Assembly (NCBI GenBank): GCA_031002005.1
Contig: JARYHS010008074.1
Coordinates: forward strand, 344,868,932-344,932,931
Reading direction: 5' to 3'
DNA from: Vandiemenella viatica
Lineage: Eukaryota > Arthropoda > Insecta > Orthoptera > Morabidae
Length of the DNA stretch: 64,000 nucleotides
Shown here: positions 1 to 10,339 of the stretch, one piece after another
How positions within the stretch are numbered: the first letter of the stretch is position 1
Layout of the letters: every line of letters begins with the position of its first letter
Program-made: the position numbers and the translations under genes
The notes under the pieces: model-generated
Told to the model about the DNA's origin: nothing
The model's database searches: none
What the model saw: the letters and a program-made list of their open reading frames with translations, nothing else

Positions 1-945
1 TCAGGGATACGGGTGTGGGAAAATTTTCTTTCGTAGGAAAGGGCAGTGCTGCCAGTCACGTGGCTTTGAATATCCGTAGATGGCCGCTAAAATTTGCGTA
101 GAGTGGGTACAAAAATCCGGAGACTCGCTAACTGAAAGACTGAAACAATAATTATTGAAGAGAGTCAAAATTAAGAATACTTTTTATTTCCAGGTCTAAA
201 ATTCGAAATACAAAATAATATTCTACATACGAGTATTTTATACATCGTCACTTTCATCACTGCTGCTGCTGTGCCTACCCCCCTTTTTTTGGAACCATAC
301 ATTTTCTTCGTTGAGATTAAATTTAGCATATCTTCTGTAGCAGGAAATGTTAAAACCCCTTTGATTCTAGGGCATTGGTTAAGACTTTTGGGAAGGCACT
401 GCTTTGTAAGCCGTGCCAACGAGCGTGTCACCGTGCATAAAGAGTGCGCCGATACTTCTGTATTACGGTCTTTTAAGATCCATATAATTTATAATCAGAC
501 AAAATATGAGGTTTATTTCTAATCGATGGTACACAAGGTAACGATTCACAATTATTGACAATTCTGTAATGCATTAACATTATACACTCAAACTTTTACA
601 AAACACCAATATAAGGAAAAATCAACAAATAGTAAAAACTAGAAAAAATCCGTAGATATTTTAACAAAATCCGAAAATCCTAAATTTTTATAAAAATCCG
701 TAGATCTATGGATAAATCCGCAGAATTGGCAGCCCTGGGAAAGGGAGTAAATGATTGGAATAAATTGCCAAGAGCATTGAACAATTTACCAAAAACACTG
801 AAAGCATTTAAAGTAAAAATTAGTTGAGGGTGAAAGTAGGTTGGAAGAGGAAAGGAGAAAGACGGGTGTGTAGGGAGATTGCTACCGGAGCGGGCGCTCC
901 ATTGCAATTTTATCAATTGTTATTATTATTATTATTACTATAACT
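1..945 (+). mobile_element. CR1-like LINE, 3' end, split by a hAT insertion
   Basis: The last codons of a LINE ORF2 are read at 1-43 and resume after 745. The peptide around 746-825 (DWNKLPRALNNLP) matches the C-terminal segment of the minus-strand LINE copies at 18.6-20.9 kb (DWNELPRELMNNLP). A short 3' UTR follows and ends in a (TTA)n run at about 919-937. The coding part is interrupted by the hAT element at 44-737. The copy is cut by the left window edge, so its 5' extent is unknown. Family assignment rests on these internal matches and on the general C-terminal signature of CR1/Jockey-like LINEs. Confidence 0.75.
44..737. mobile_element. Non-autonomous hAT element, 694 bp
   Basis: The ends are CAGTGCTGCCAG and (reverse complement of the right end) CAGGGCTGCCAA, imperfect terminal inverted repeats of hAT type. 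They are flanked by an exact 8-bp duplication GGAAAGGG at 36-43 and 738-745, and the duplication lies inside the LINE ORF that is otherwise continuous. Subterminal sequence repeats the motif ATCCGTAGA. No hAT transposase motif was found; an 86-codon minus-strand ORF inside (171-431) resembles nothing I know. The element would need a transposase supplied in trans. Confidence 0.88.
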
Positions 946-2340
946 ACCTCCACAAATCGATTAATCAGACGTCATTCTACTGCAACCTATTTCAATATTG
1001 TGGGGTGTGTGAACGTAGATTAAAATATAAACATTAAAAATTTATTTTCTTATCTTACTGGGGATATGGGACGAAGAAATATAATCCAAACAATGCAGAA
1101 CCGCACGTTAGGGCGTGCTCCACGACGGTTCCCTATAAGAGACCTGCATGAACAGTATGAACTATGAAGACACTGGCCACTGTTGTTCAAGCATGAGTTT
1201 TCAGAATGGTATGTGGAAGTCGACACCTATTTGCACGTGCATGTAGACGATCCTTTTCGTGCGCATTCTTTTTTGTTTTAGCACCCAACGTAGGTATGAC
1301 GTTGCTTTCCATGTAAACCACATGCAGGATTCGCTATTGTAAGGAAGACCTGGTTCCTAATCTTGATATGTAGGTTCCTGAATATTATTTCCAAGATTTG
1401 TTGCATCCGTAAATAGGAGCAAACTTCCCCGCTAGAACCATCAAACAACCACGATACAGGTGTGTATTATAGATAAGGAAAGAGAATATGGTAACCAGTG
1501 CTTTTCAAAAGGTGTGACATGGAGAGCAGCCGGTAGAATACTGACCGCAAACTTATCAAATAATTTCCTTCGAACTTAAATTATTTAAAAAATGTATCGC
1601 GATGCCCTGAACCTCGTGTCGAAGAAATCTAGGTTTGAAACGAGACGGGAGCAGCTATCTTAGTGTGGAGTACAGTTTTTGTGATTTGTTTCTGGTAGAC
1701 GAGAGGTTCTGACAAAGACGGATTTTTCTCTTGTTTGTCATAAAACTTAAGTTTCATCACACCGTTGACAAATGTACATTACTCCTAAATTCATTGTGGG
1801 TACATGAAACTATCGCCAGTGATGGTAAAAGGTGAGAAATGAGGGACTATTGTTTTTTCATGCTACACTCCCTACCTCCTCTCCTTGGGTATGAAATACA
1901 GATGTTCTTATTGCGTACAGACAATAATACTAAGAGCTTTCAGTGATTTACTAACTAAAAGTGGTAATATTATACTAGGGTTTTGGACGAGATGTATAGC
2001 TTGTAGGAAATATTAATACGATGTTTAGACGCATCACGTATAATAAAGAAAGTGCTAAATTTAATGCGGTATTTTTCTGGCATGGTTCTAAATAGAAAAC
2101 GCCTAGCGCCTGTTGTGAACAGGTGACGGCAAACACTCTTGTTAACGACCTCAGGTCAGCTGCTTTCAAAAGATAATCTCCATGCTGTATAATTAGTAAA
2201 CTTATTTCACACGTTGTTTATTGTTACAATGTTTCTCATTAAAAATAACCATTTCTCTTGGTCTTACATATTAGGTAACGTAAACCTAACAAATAACGAT
2301 TTCTGTTGGCTAATAATAAAGTCCGAACCTAATACCAGAT
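946..2340. other. Unassigned AT-rich sequence
   Basis: No convincing ORF, RNA gene or terminal repeat was seen. Short ORFs here (for example 1975-2169 minus) have no recognisable motif. Confidence 0.5.
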
Positions 2341-2348
2341 GTCCACAG

Positions 2349-2604
2349 CATTGGCGGATACTGGGGGGAAGGGAGGCTAGGGAGCTCAAGGCCCCCCTCC
2401 CAAAAGTATCTAGGTCCACCCCCGACATCGTAACTGGTGACTTTTTTTTTTATAACTCTACTGATCTTTTAAGGGCGACATGACTATGAAGCCTACCCTT
2501 GCCCGACTCAAAGCCCCCCCCCCAAACGATATCCACTCAAGACCCCCCCCCAAACCAAAATCCACTCAAGCCCATACCAAACCAAAATCCTGGATCCACC
2601 TCTG
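2349..2604. mobile_element. Mini-hAT element, 256 bp, rich in poly-C
   Basis: The left end CATTGGCGGATACTGG and the reverse complement of the right end CAGAGGTGGATCCAGG form imperfect hAT-type inverted repeats. Both sides carry the exact 8-bp duplication GTCCACAG (2341-2348 and 2605-2612). The interior has long C runs and a repeated motif ATCCACTCAAG next to them. No coding capacity. Confidence 0.82.
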
Positions 2605-2684
2605 GTCCACAGCACCTGGTTTTTGGACCAAGTACTACATATTTATGTTATATTTAGTTCTGCAGATTTTATCTGTTTCTCCCC

Positions 2685-2866
2685 GTCCGGGCATCCAGAT
2701 TTGGGTTTTCCATGGTTTCCCCAAATCACTCCAGGCAAATGCCGGGATGCTTCCTTCAAAATGCCATGGCCGAATTCCTTCCCATTCCTTGCCCCCATCC
2801 TTGCCCCCCATCCTTTACCGTCTCTAAAAGACCTCGATGTTAAAAAGAGACGTAAAGCAGTTAAAA
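2685..2866 (+). repeat. tRNA-derived SINE, copy 1 (body and tail)
   Basis: Shares with six other places in the window the block CCAAATCACTCCAGGC, then a GGGATG...TTCCTTCAAAA stretch, CCGAATTCCTTCCC, and an end of the form GACG(T)AAAGC followed by A-rich sequence. The tRNA-like head is missing or unrecognisable here. It abuts the right side of the mini-hAT. Confidence 0.75.
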
Positions 2867-4639
2867 AAAAAAATCTGTTTCTTTTGTAGCAAGACCATTA
2901 TAGCCTCAATAATCCAATAGCTTGTTATAGCATAATCATTAACAAGCTACATTAGGTTTATTTTGCTTGGATGGCCTTCGTTTAATGCTGAATCTGCATG
3001 ATAAATTTAATGAAAGAAATTTAATGAACTTCGCTTTGATTTTATTTCAGTGCTGCTGTTAGCTGAGCATTGCTGAATTTAAAAATGCATTAATAACAAT
3101 ATTTTTTCATAATGTTCTGAGCTGTGAACGAAATCTAGCATGCGTTTATGCAAAAACATTGGATACTAAGTGTAATATAGAGAAAGTATCGGACTGAGGG
3201 TGATAAATATCAGCAATCTACGGAAAATTGGAAAATATAATCTGGTTCCAAGTTCTCACTTATAGTTTCTGCGCATGATTCTTTTTTGAATGAATCAATC
3301 GAGAATTACTCTCGCCAGGAATGAAGTATGCCTACAGTTGGGTCGTATAGTTCCATTGTGACTCAAATTGTGTCTCTTCAGGGGTATCGTCGGCTTAGGA
3401 GGAATAAAAACACTTCAGGAGCGTGACGAACATCGTAGTTGACTAAACAAATGAAACAATTTACGGTTTCATCAGATTGCGGATGATTGCAATATATTTT
3501 CATTCAATAAACTCGCTATTGCACTTCTACGTAATGTTATGGAAAAGCTTGGACCAGGTTTTTAAAATTGCACTCTTGAATTGCCATTCGTGAAACAGTT
3601 GTTGCCAACTATTAATTTTAGGTTATTCCAAATTTACAAGCTGAGTGTACCACCCCCATAAATTTAAGGAAATACTAATACAAATCGTAGTTGAGAATTG
3701 CAGTTGTTTTCTGTTTCTTTTTTGTGCTTTATGACAAATGGATACCAATAACATTAAGAACGAGCTAGTGTTGCCATTTGTATACTAAGTTTGCAGCTGT
3801 GATGTGTGTTATTCTGCTTGTGTAGTGTAGCCTGTTGTTTTTGAGGTGGTGACTGGGGAGCATCTCAGAATTCGCCTAGGAGCAGAGAGAACCTCCTAGA
3901 CACTTTTTTTTTTTTAAATCCGGTACGCCAGGGTGAGTTGAACTTCGATTGTTGAACTTTGATTATATTTCAGTGCTGCTGTTAGTTGCCTGATATAATG
4001 CTGCAACTTAAATTTAATTTTAGTTAAAGAAATTTGCTTCATTGTACCATACCTGATGCTACCCTTACATTGTTGTGAAGCAAACGTTGCGTATTTTCAA
4101 GCGTGTAATGGATGCATCAAATAAATCCAGGGGGCGAACATTTCAGCAGACGAAATTTTAGCATATATCGTTTTAAATTGTTTCAATTATGTTTAAAAAA
4201 GCTAAACTGGCTGAGAAATTGTTTCAACTTCTCCTTAAAAACAGTCAATATAACATTTCAGGTATTTAGGTCTTATGCTTCCAAGAATTGAGTATCATAT
4301 TACGCTTAGTAGCCCAGCCATTGCAGAAATGGTGAAAATGGAGAAAATAAATGCATTTTCCGTCTTGGAAATTCATTTTGCGTAAAATCTGGTGCAAACT
4401 GCCAAAACTCTGAGGGTTGGGACATGTTGAATACAGAAGACATAGTTTAAGAAAGAATCTGCTTGAAATGTTTATGGCAAATATTTTTCTCTAAAATTGT
4501 AATAATATTCAGTAGGCATCAAAATTTGCATTTAGCAGCTAAGGCCAGACCAAAATTAAAACTGTAGTCTTTTCTTATACCAAACGGAACAAGAGCAGCA
4601 GTAGTAGGTTTTCAATGGTTGGTATAGGTACAGTTATCT
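2867..4639. other. Unassigned AT-rich sequence with a short duplication
   Basis: No gene recognised. A block of about 40-55 bp around TTTCAGTGCTGCTGTTAG occurs twice, near 3025-3080 and 3950-4010, with mismatches. A T-run lies near 3905. Confidence 0.45.
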
Positions 4640-5409
4640 ATACTATATAATGAAATTGCAGAAACGTTGTGTCAGAAAATAGAATTTATGTCGAAAAGAG
4701 TAATACACTAAAATTTCACATTTTGCCTTTCTGTCTATTCGCACATTATGCAAAAACAAATCGACGGATTTTAACGAAACTGCACATAGTTTTAGCTCAC
4801 GAGTATCCAGTCACTTAGGATATACGATATTTTTTGCCGATAAGTTGCATTATGTCCTATGGTACAGCCTCCAAAACATTAAATTATGTTTTTTTTTTTT
4901 TTAAAGGACTGACCGCGTATCTCACAAAACTACTTGACGGTTTTTAATGAAACTGCGTAGAGTGATAACTTAATACACCAGTTAAGGTATATGATACTTT
5001 TCCCAGATTAGTAGCATATATACCTATGAAATAGGGTTAAAAATCGTAAAATTTTAAATTTTTCACTTTTTTATTCATTTAGAGATTTTAGGCCATAGTT
5101 TATATACATACAAATAAATCAATGTTTCTTACACACGCCATACAGCACCACTTCAAATATTTTCGTAGAAACTATGTGAATGAATAATACTGAAGTGTAC
5201 TTGTGGGTCGTCAACAGACAAAAGCTTTCCAAATTAATGGTCGTCTTACGGAGAGGTATGTAGAGACGGTAGGTAATAAAATTATATAAAGTTGTGTCTA
5301 TGCAAAAAAGAGTAATTATAACGTACAATATTGATGATAGAGATAAAAAAACATGAAATTAGTAATTTTTGTCTATGTATCTTTCCACGCATCACGTGAA
5401 AACCGATGG

Positions 5410-5455
<46 letters not shown>

Positions 5456-5640
5456 AAACTGCACATAGTGATAATTTAAGTCATCACTCAATATATACGA
5501 TTATTTTCATTCCGATAAGCAACGTAATTTTTGATGATACACAGTAAAAATCTGTAAATTTTGATTTTTTTCCTGTTTGTCCTCGTATCATCCAAAACTA
5601 ACGAACGAATTTCAACGAAAGGTGTAAAGGTTGGGGAGAA
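4640..5640. repeat. Diverged tandem repeat block with a T38 tract
   Basis: Three to four diverged head-to-tail units share the order CGG(A)TTTTAAYGAAACTGC, then ATAGTGATAACTTA-like sequence, then a TATAYGATA...CCGATAAG block. They start near 4750, 4930 and 5400, with a partial unit near 5590. The third is interrupted by 38 consecutive T (5414-5451). Similar sequences occur widely in insect repeats, but I cannot assign a family. Confidence 0.6.
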
Positions 5641-5649
5641 ACTATATTA

Positions 5650-6985
5650 GCCTCTTCCAGACAAGTGTCAACCACTCATTCACATGGTGCACCCTATTTA
5701 CATGGAAGAGGCTTTGGCGACTGAATGATTCCCAGTATAAGTAATCACTCACTGCTTGCCAACGGTCTGCTGAAACGGGGAGAGGTCCAGGGCACCCTCT
5801 TGTCCTTGTGGTTGGAAACGGTCCTTCAAGGTGGATGAATCAGAAATTATCAAAGGCATGGTGATGCAGAAGGCAACGCGAAACCACTGTATTAAAAACT
5901 CAAAGGATATACCGAGGACATGTAATAATTAAATACTGAAAGGATATCCCGAGGACATGGAAATTTTATATACGAGTCATCAGAGTGGATAGAAACATTC
6001 TACGAATCGGCGCTTGGAATGTTAGAAGTCTGAATAGGACAGGTAGATTAGAAAATTTTAATCGGGAGATGGAACGACTTAAGTTATTGGATTAGAGAGG
6101 TTACGTGGAAGGATGCACAGTATTTCTGGTCTTGGGAACTCAAGCTTTCAGTGGAGTTATTAGTGGGGGTTTGTAATGAACAAGAGAGTAGGAAAACAAG
6201 TGAGTTTCTTACGAAGAATTTAGTGACAGGATTAGTTTGAAGGGATAGAAACTAAGGCTGCTCCAACCACGTTAGAACAAATGTATATGCCCACGTCATA
6301 AGATGATGATGACATAGAGAAAATATATGATAAAGAATTAGTCCAATATATGAAGCGGGAAGAAAATCTATTAATCATTAGTGATTTGAACGTGGTAGTG
6401 GGGGAAGGAAAAGAAGGGAAAACTGTAGGAAGTTTTGGTCTAGGAGAAAGAAATGAGCGAGGAATCAGGTTGATAGAATTTTGTGAAAAATATAAACTCA
6501 ATGTGGCGAAAACAATATTTAACGATCATGCAAAAAGCATACACCTGGTAACGTCCAGGGGCTAGTGATAGATATGAGCTAGATTATTTTTAGTAATAAA
6601 AAAAAACAGGAAATGCAAGAAAGCAAAATAAAAGCGGCTGCATGAATAGTGCGAAGAAGTAGAAGAGGGAATGGTCGTAGATGTGGCCTACAGGAGGATC
6701 AAACAAAATTTTTGGGAAATGAAGAAAAGATGTATAAATTTAGAAGGTCCGATGGGTTACTTCTTTTAAGCTCAGAAGATAGAGCTAACCAAAGGAAGGA
6801 AGGAAATACGTAGAGAAATTGTGTAATGAGGATTATTTGAACCACAGTATACTGGTAAAAGTCTCTTTAGATATTAATGACTTTGGAGATAATGTTTCAG
6901 TGACAGAATTTGAACGAGCTTTGAAAGTTTTTAAATCAAATATGGCGGTTGCAATTGGTGACATTCTTGTAGAACTTATTTTTTA
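5650..6985 (+). mobile_element. RTE-type LINE, 5' portion, decayed copy
   Basis: Aligns by eye to 53.5-55.35 kb of the nearly intact copy. The 5' UTR block (tgtcaacc...gtggtgcaccc) is near 5665-5700, the start of the endonuclease ORF near 5990-6070, an endonuclease block near 6355-6540 and the pre-RT linker near 6600-6980. About 430 bp between the endonuclease and the linker is missing near 6560-6600, and there are several stops and frameshifts. The match stops near 6985, just before the RT core, so this copy keeps its 5' end and lacks its 3' end. Confidence 0.85.
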
Positions 6986-8912
6986 TCTGCTATGAAGCTG
7001 ATTTGGTGATTTGTATTTACATGTTAATGATCCATTGGATTTTAATATCCGCCCAATGAAAGGCTGTAAAAATTAATAACTTATTAAACTTTACCACAAA
7101 ATTAATAAGGAATGCATAATTTCGTCTGATTTATGACTATGCTTGACTCTTGCGCTCATGTTACTTCGTGTTGACCATATAACCATGAAAATGCAGTAAT
7201 AGTTCACTAGTCTTTGTCGCAAGGCCCCGACTATATCTGAGCGGATGGGGACGAAATGTTATTGATTATTTCAAAATATTACAATTGTTTTACCATCTTT
7301 TTTTCAGCGAAAATTATATACCTTTCAAGCATAACATATTCGAATCGCATCAAATAGGTTTTTCTCGCAAACAAACCGACCAGTTGACAACCTGCGCTGT
7401 AGTTGCGATGCCACTTCGTCTGTTCCTTACATTTTTTTTTTTTTGAACTGTGTGTAAGTACATGAGACGAACATAAAAATGCACGGAATAATAATAAAAA
7501 AAATGTTTTGAGAAATTCCTTTAGGTTTCCGTTTTCACATCTAGAATTGTACTACTTTTTTGACACTATGCTTTGGTAATATTGGAAGGAAACGTGATGT
7601 AAAAACGACTAATTGCTGAAAAAAATAAAATCAAGATGCTGCAAAAATCAAAGGATTTACGGTGTTTGTCCTTTTGATGAATCCTTCCATAACGTTTGCT
7701 TGCCGGTTTAAAAGATTTCAAAACACTGTAGCTTTCAACTAGTTGTTCACGCTGTGTTTACTTCAGGAGTGTTGGCTAGACGTATTTGTATAATATCATG
7801 ACGTATTAGTTTCTAACTGGCCCCTCCTATCGCATGCAGAAGGCGACCAGAGTTCTTAGCGAATAGAATACGCCTGGCGGCGCCATTTTAGGGGCAAGAG
7901 ATCGCGGGAACTTTGAAATCATATAAGAAACCACTGCAGAATGGAAATATTTATGCTGTTAATTGTCCGCATAAGATAGAATGAGTTAACCACAAGCTAA
8001 TTATAGAAATACCTTTGACTGTGTTACCTCTCCGATTTGTTTTCTTTCTCTCCGAGCAAAGTTAAATTTCTACCCCCATCTTCAAACAGGCAAATTTAAT
8101 TGATTCTGAAAGATTTTAACTTTTCAATAAAGTAATCCATTTCTAAATATTTATAAATGTAATAATTGAAAACGTGAAGTACACCGATTGAAGAGGTGTG
8201 AGCTCAAACTAAGTTTTCTTCTGAAGTTGAGAAACCGTTTTCTATCTGGATAGTACAATTACAAAATCAGTAACAGTTATACCATTCAGAAGAGTATATA
8301 AGGAAAATAAATACAAGATATTAAACTTTTTTAATTCTTTTATTGATTATAAAAAATCACAGTTTTGTTTAATTTCTGAGTTATTGACTACTGCTTTCAC
8401 TATGCATTTTTGCAACATAGTACAGTCTCAGCCTCACATACAAGTCAGTAATTTTATTTGAAAGTAAGATAACATGTGATCCCTCAGTTCGGTGAACAAA
8501 TTATTAAAATTACATTCCCGAAAAATAGCAGTTTTTATTTTTTGTTTTAAATACGCGTACATTACTTTCAAATCATAATGAATGACTTCTTACTCTTTGT
8601 TATGTTCCTCGAATCTTCCTTCTCATATTTGTTTATTTACCGTAATTTTTTGTTTTGTTGTCAATCACTGCTTCATACTTCACATATTTTACAGAATTTT
8701 CTGTGTCATACTTATGGTCATGCCGCACATAGTCCTCTTCCTTCTGACTTCTTTATAAATATTTTCCTTTGGAAGAGGTCGAACAACAGTCTTCTGATAC
8801 TGTTGATAAAACGCACTTCGTACTAGTATGGTAGTAACTGAGAAAAATAGAAACTATTGCCTCAAATATTTTTTTGCAATTACTGTAGAACTTCGGCATA
8901 TGGAGCAGCTAA
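6986..8912. other. Unassigned AT-rich sequence
   Basis: No gene, RNA gene or mobile element end could be supported. The 82-codon ORF at 8578-8826 has no recognisable motif and lies in low-complexity AT-rich DNA. Confidence 0.5.
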
Positions 8913-9293
8913 GGGATCGTCCATAAACCACGTAGCTCCATTTTGGCCTCCTGGGAAAACCCTCTCCCCCTCCCCCCCACCGCACGTGGCCCACCGTGGC
9001 TGTTCCTCTACCCCCCTCCCGAATAGCACGTAGCTTTTTCCCCCTATTGATTCCAGAAGACGTTTTTACTGTTTTCTCTCCTCAGACTATCGTAAATTAT
9101 ATACGGAGATAATTACATGGCGGAAATAAATATTCACATGCTGTTGTGTGTTTTGTAGTTCATTTTAACTGTGACAAATAATATCAATGGGAAGCTACGT
9201 GGCGTGGCTCGGAAGCCTCCCCCCTCCCCCACGTAACTTTCTAGCCAGTCCCTATCTCCTCTCGATCGACGCACGTAGTTTGTGGGCGCTCCC
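8913..9293. mobile_element. GC-rich MITE, copy A (381 bp)
   Basis: Inverted ends read GGGATCGTCCATAAACCACG and, reversed from the right, GGGAGCGCCCACAAACTACG. Both ends are packed with ACGTAG/CTACGT motifs and C-rich runs around an AT-rich core. Two further copies are at 22567-22949 and 49659-50054. Flanks are TAA on the left and GAA on the right, compatible with a 3-bp target duplication that has changed by one base. No ORF. Confidence 0.85.
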
Positions 9294-9587
9294 GAAAATA
9301 ATGCAGGCTAGAAGCTTGAAATATTATTTCGAATCCATATGTATGTAATATTGCAAAGCTTGCAGTTTTTACCTGCGATTTGCTGTCTGGGAAACAGAAA
9401 ATTGTTGGTACCGCAGAAGTTTTCGGGATCTTTTTCTTCCAATTTTCCAGAAACATTCTTCCCCAAAATGGTGTGAAGATATAACACTATATTCCGAAGG
9501 ATTAAAACCTTCCTAGCCTATTACAGCCAACTCCCTAATTTATTCAAATCTTGGAGTGAAAATTTATAACGAAAGAAAATATTAGAC
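9294..9587. other. Unassigned sequence
   Basis: Spacer between the MITE and the LTR retrotransposon. A 71-codon minus ORF here is not recognisable. Confidence 0.4.
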
Positions 9588-10051
9588 ATGTTGTAACAGC
9601 CCTAATACCTGTATTTTGAATAGTATTGGACTGTGTGAAATATTTGTAGTGAGCCAAAGTTTGCTTGAAAGTGATTTGATATGTTTATTTTTGTAAATTC
9701 TTGTAAATAAGTGTATATAGACTTTGTTTTAGGTAAGAAAATTATTTAAAGACCATTTAATATGTTTAAGAACCGAATGATGCAAGAGAATTTATTAACA
9801 GTTTGTAATTCCATGTATAAATGTAAGTTACGATGTCTACAGGACAATTTTCCACCATTTGACAGGATTTCTGTAAATAATTTTGTATTTAAGTATCTCT
9901 AATTACCATTTCTAATCATTTTGTAATGTTATTAATTAATTTTGTATCAATTCCGATTGTTTTTAATATGTTTGATTGTTTGAGTGATTGTTAATGATCG
10001 AGAAATATCGGGCGGATGCCTTTGAAGAATTCTCGTAAATTCGATAGACTC

Positions 10052-10059
10052 TATATAAA
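10052..10059 (+). promoter_or_regulatory. TATA box of 5' LTR
   Basis: TATATAAA within the LTR, also present in the 3' LTR. The hAT element is inserted about 68 bp downstream, so transcripts from this promoter would run into it. That probably disables this copy as a source. Confidence 0.6.
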
Positions 10060-10339
10060 CAGATTGCCTGGACAGAGAAGTTTAGTTTTGCATTAGTATT
10101 CATTCAGTGTTACAGAGACATTCATGCAGTGGCGGGGCGAGACCAAAATTTTATGTGGGCGAGATAAGTTTGCGAGGCCCTCTGGAGGCGCAAGATGACA
10201 GGGTTTATAAAGTATTTAAAAAAAATTAAATTTTTATTTATAAAAATTCAATCACTTTTACTGTGTATAATATTATTAAATAATGAGTAACAGTATATAA
10301 TTAAAGAAATAGAAATTTTCTGCTTTTAGCCTTGCTGAG

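Noticed and set aside
171..431. 86-codon minus ORF as a gene
   Set aside because: It lies wholly inside a non-autonomous hAT element and has no recognisable motif.
5353..5547. 64-codon ORF
   Set aside because: It reads straight through the T38 tract as a run of Phe; no coding meaning.
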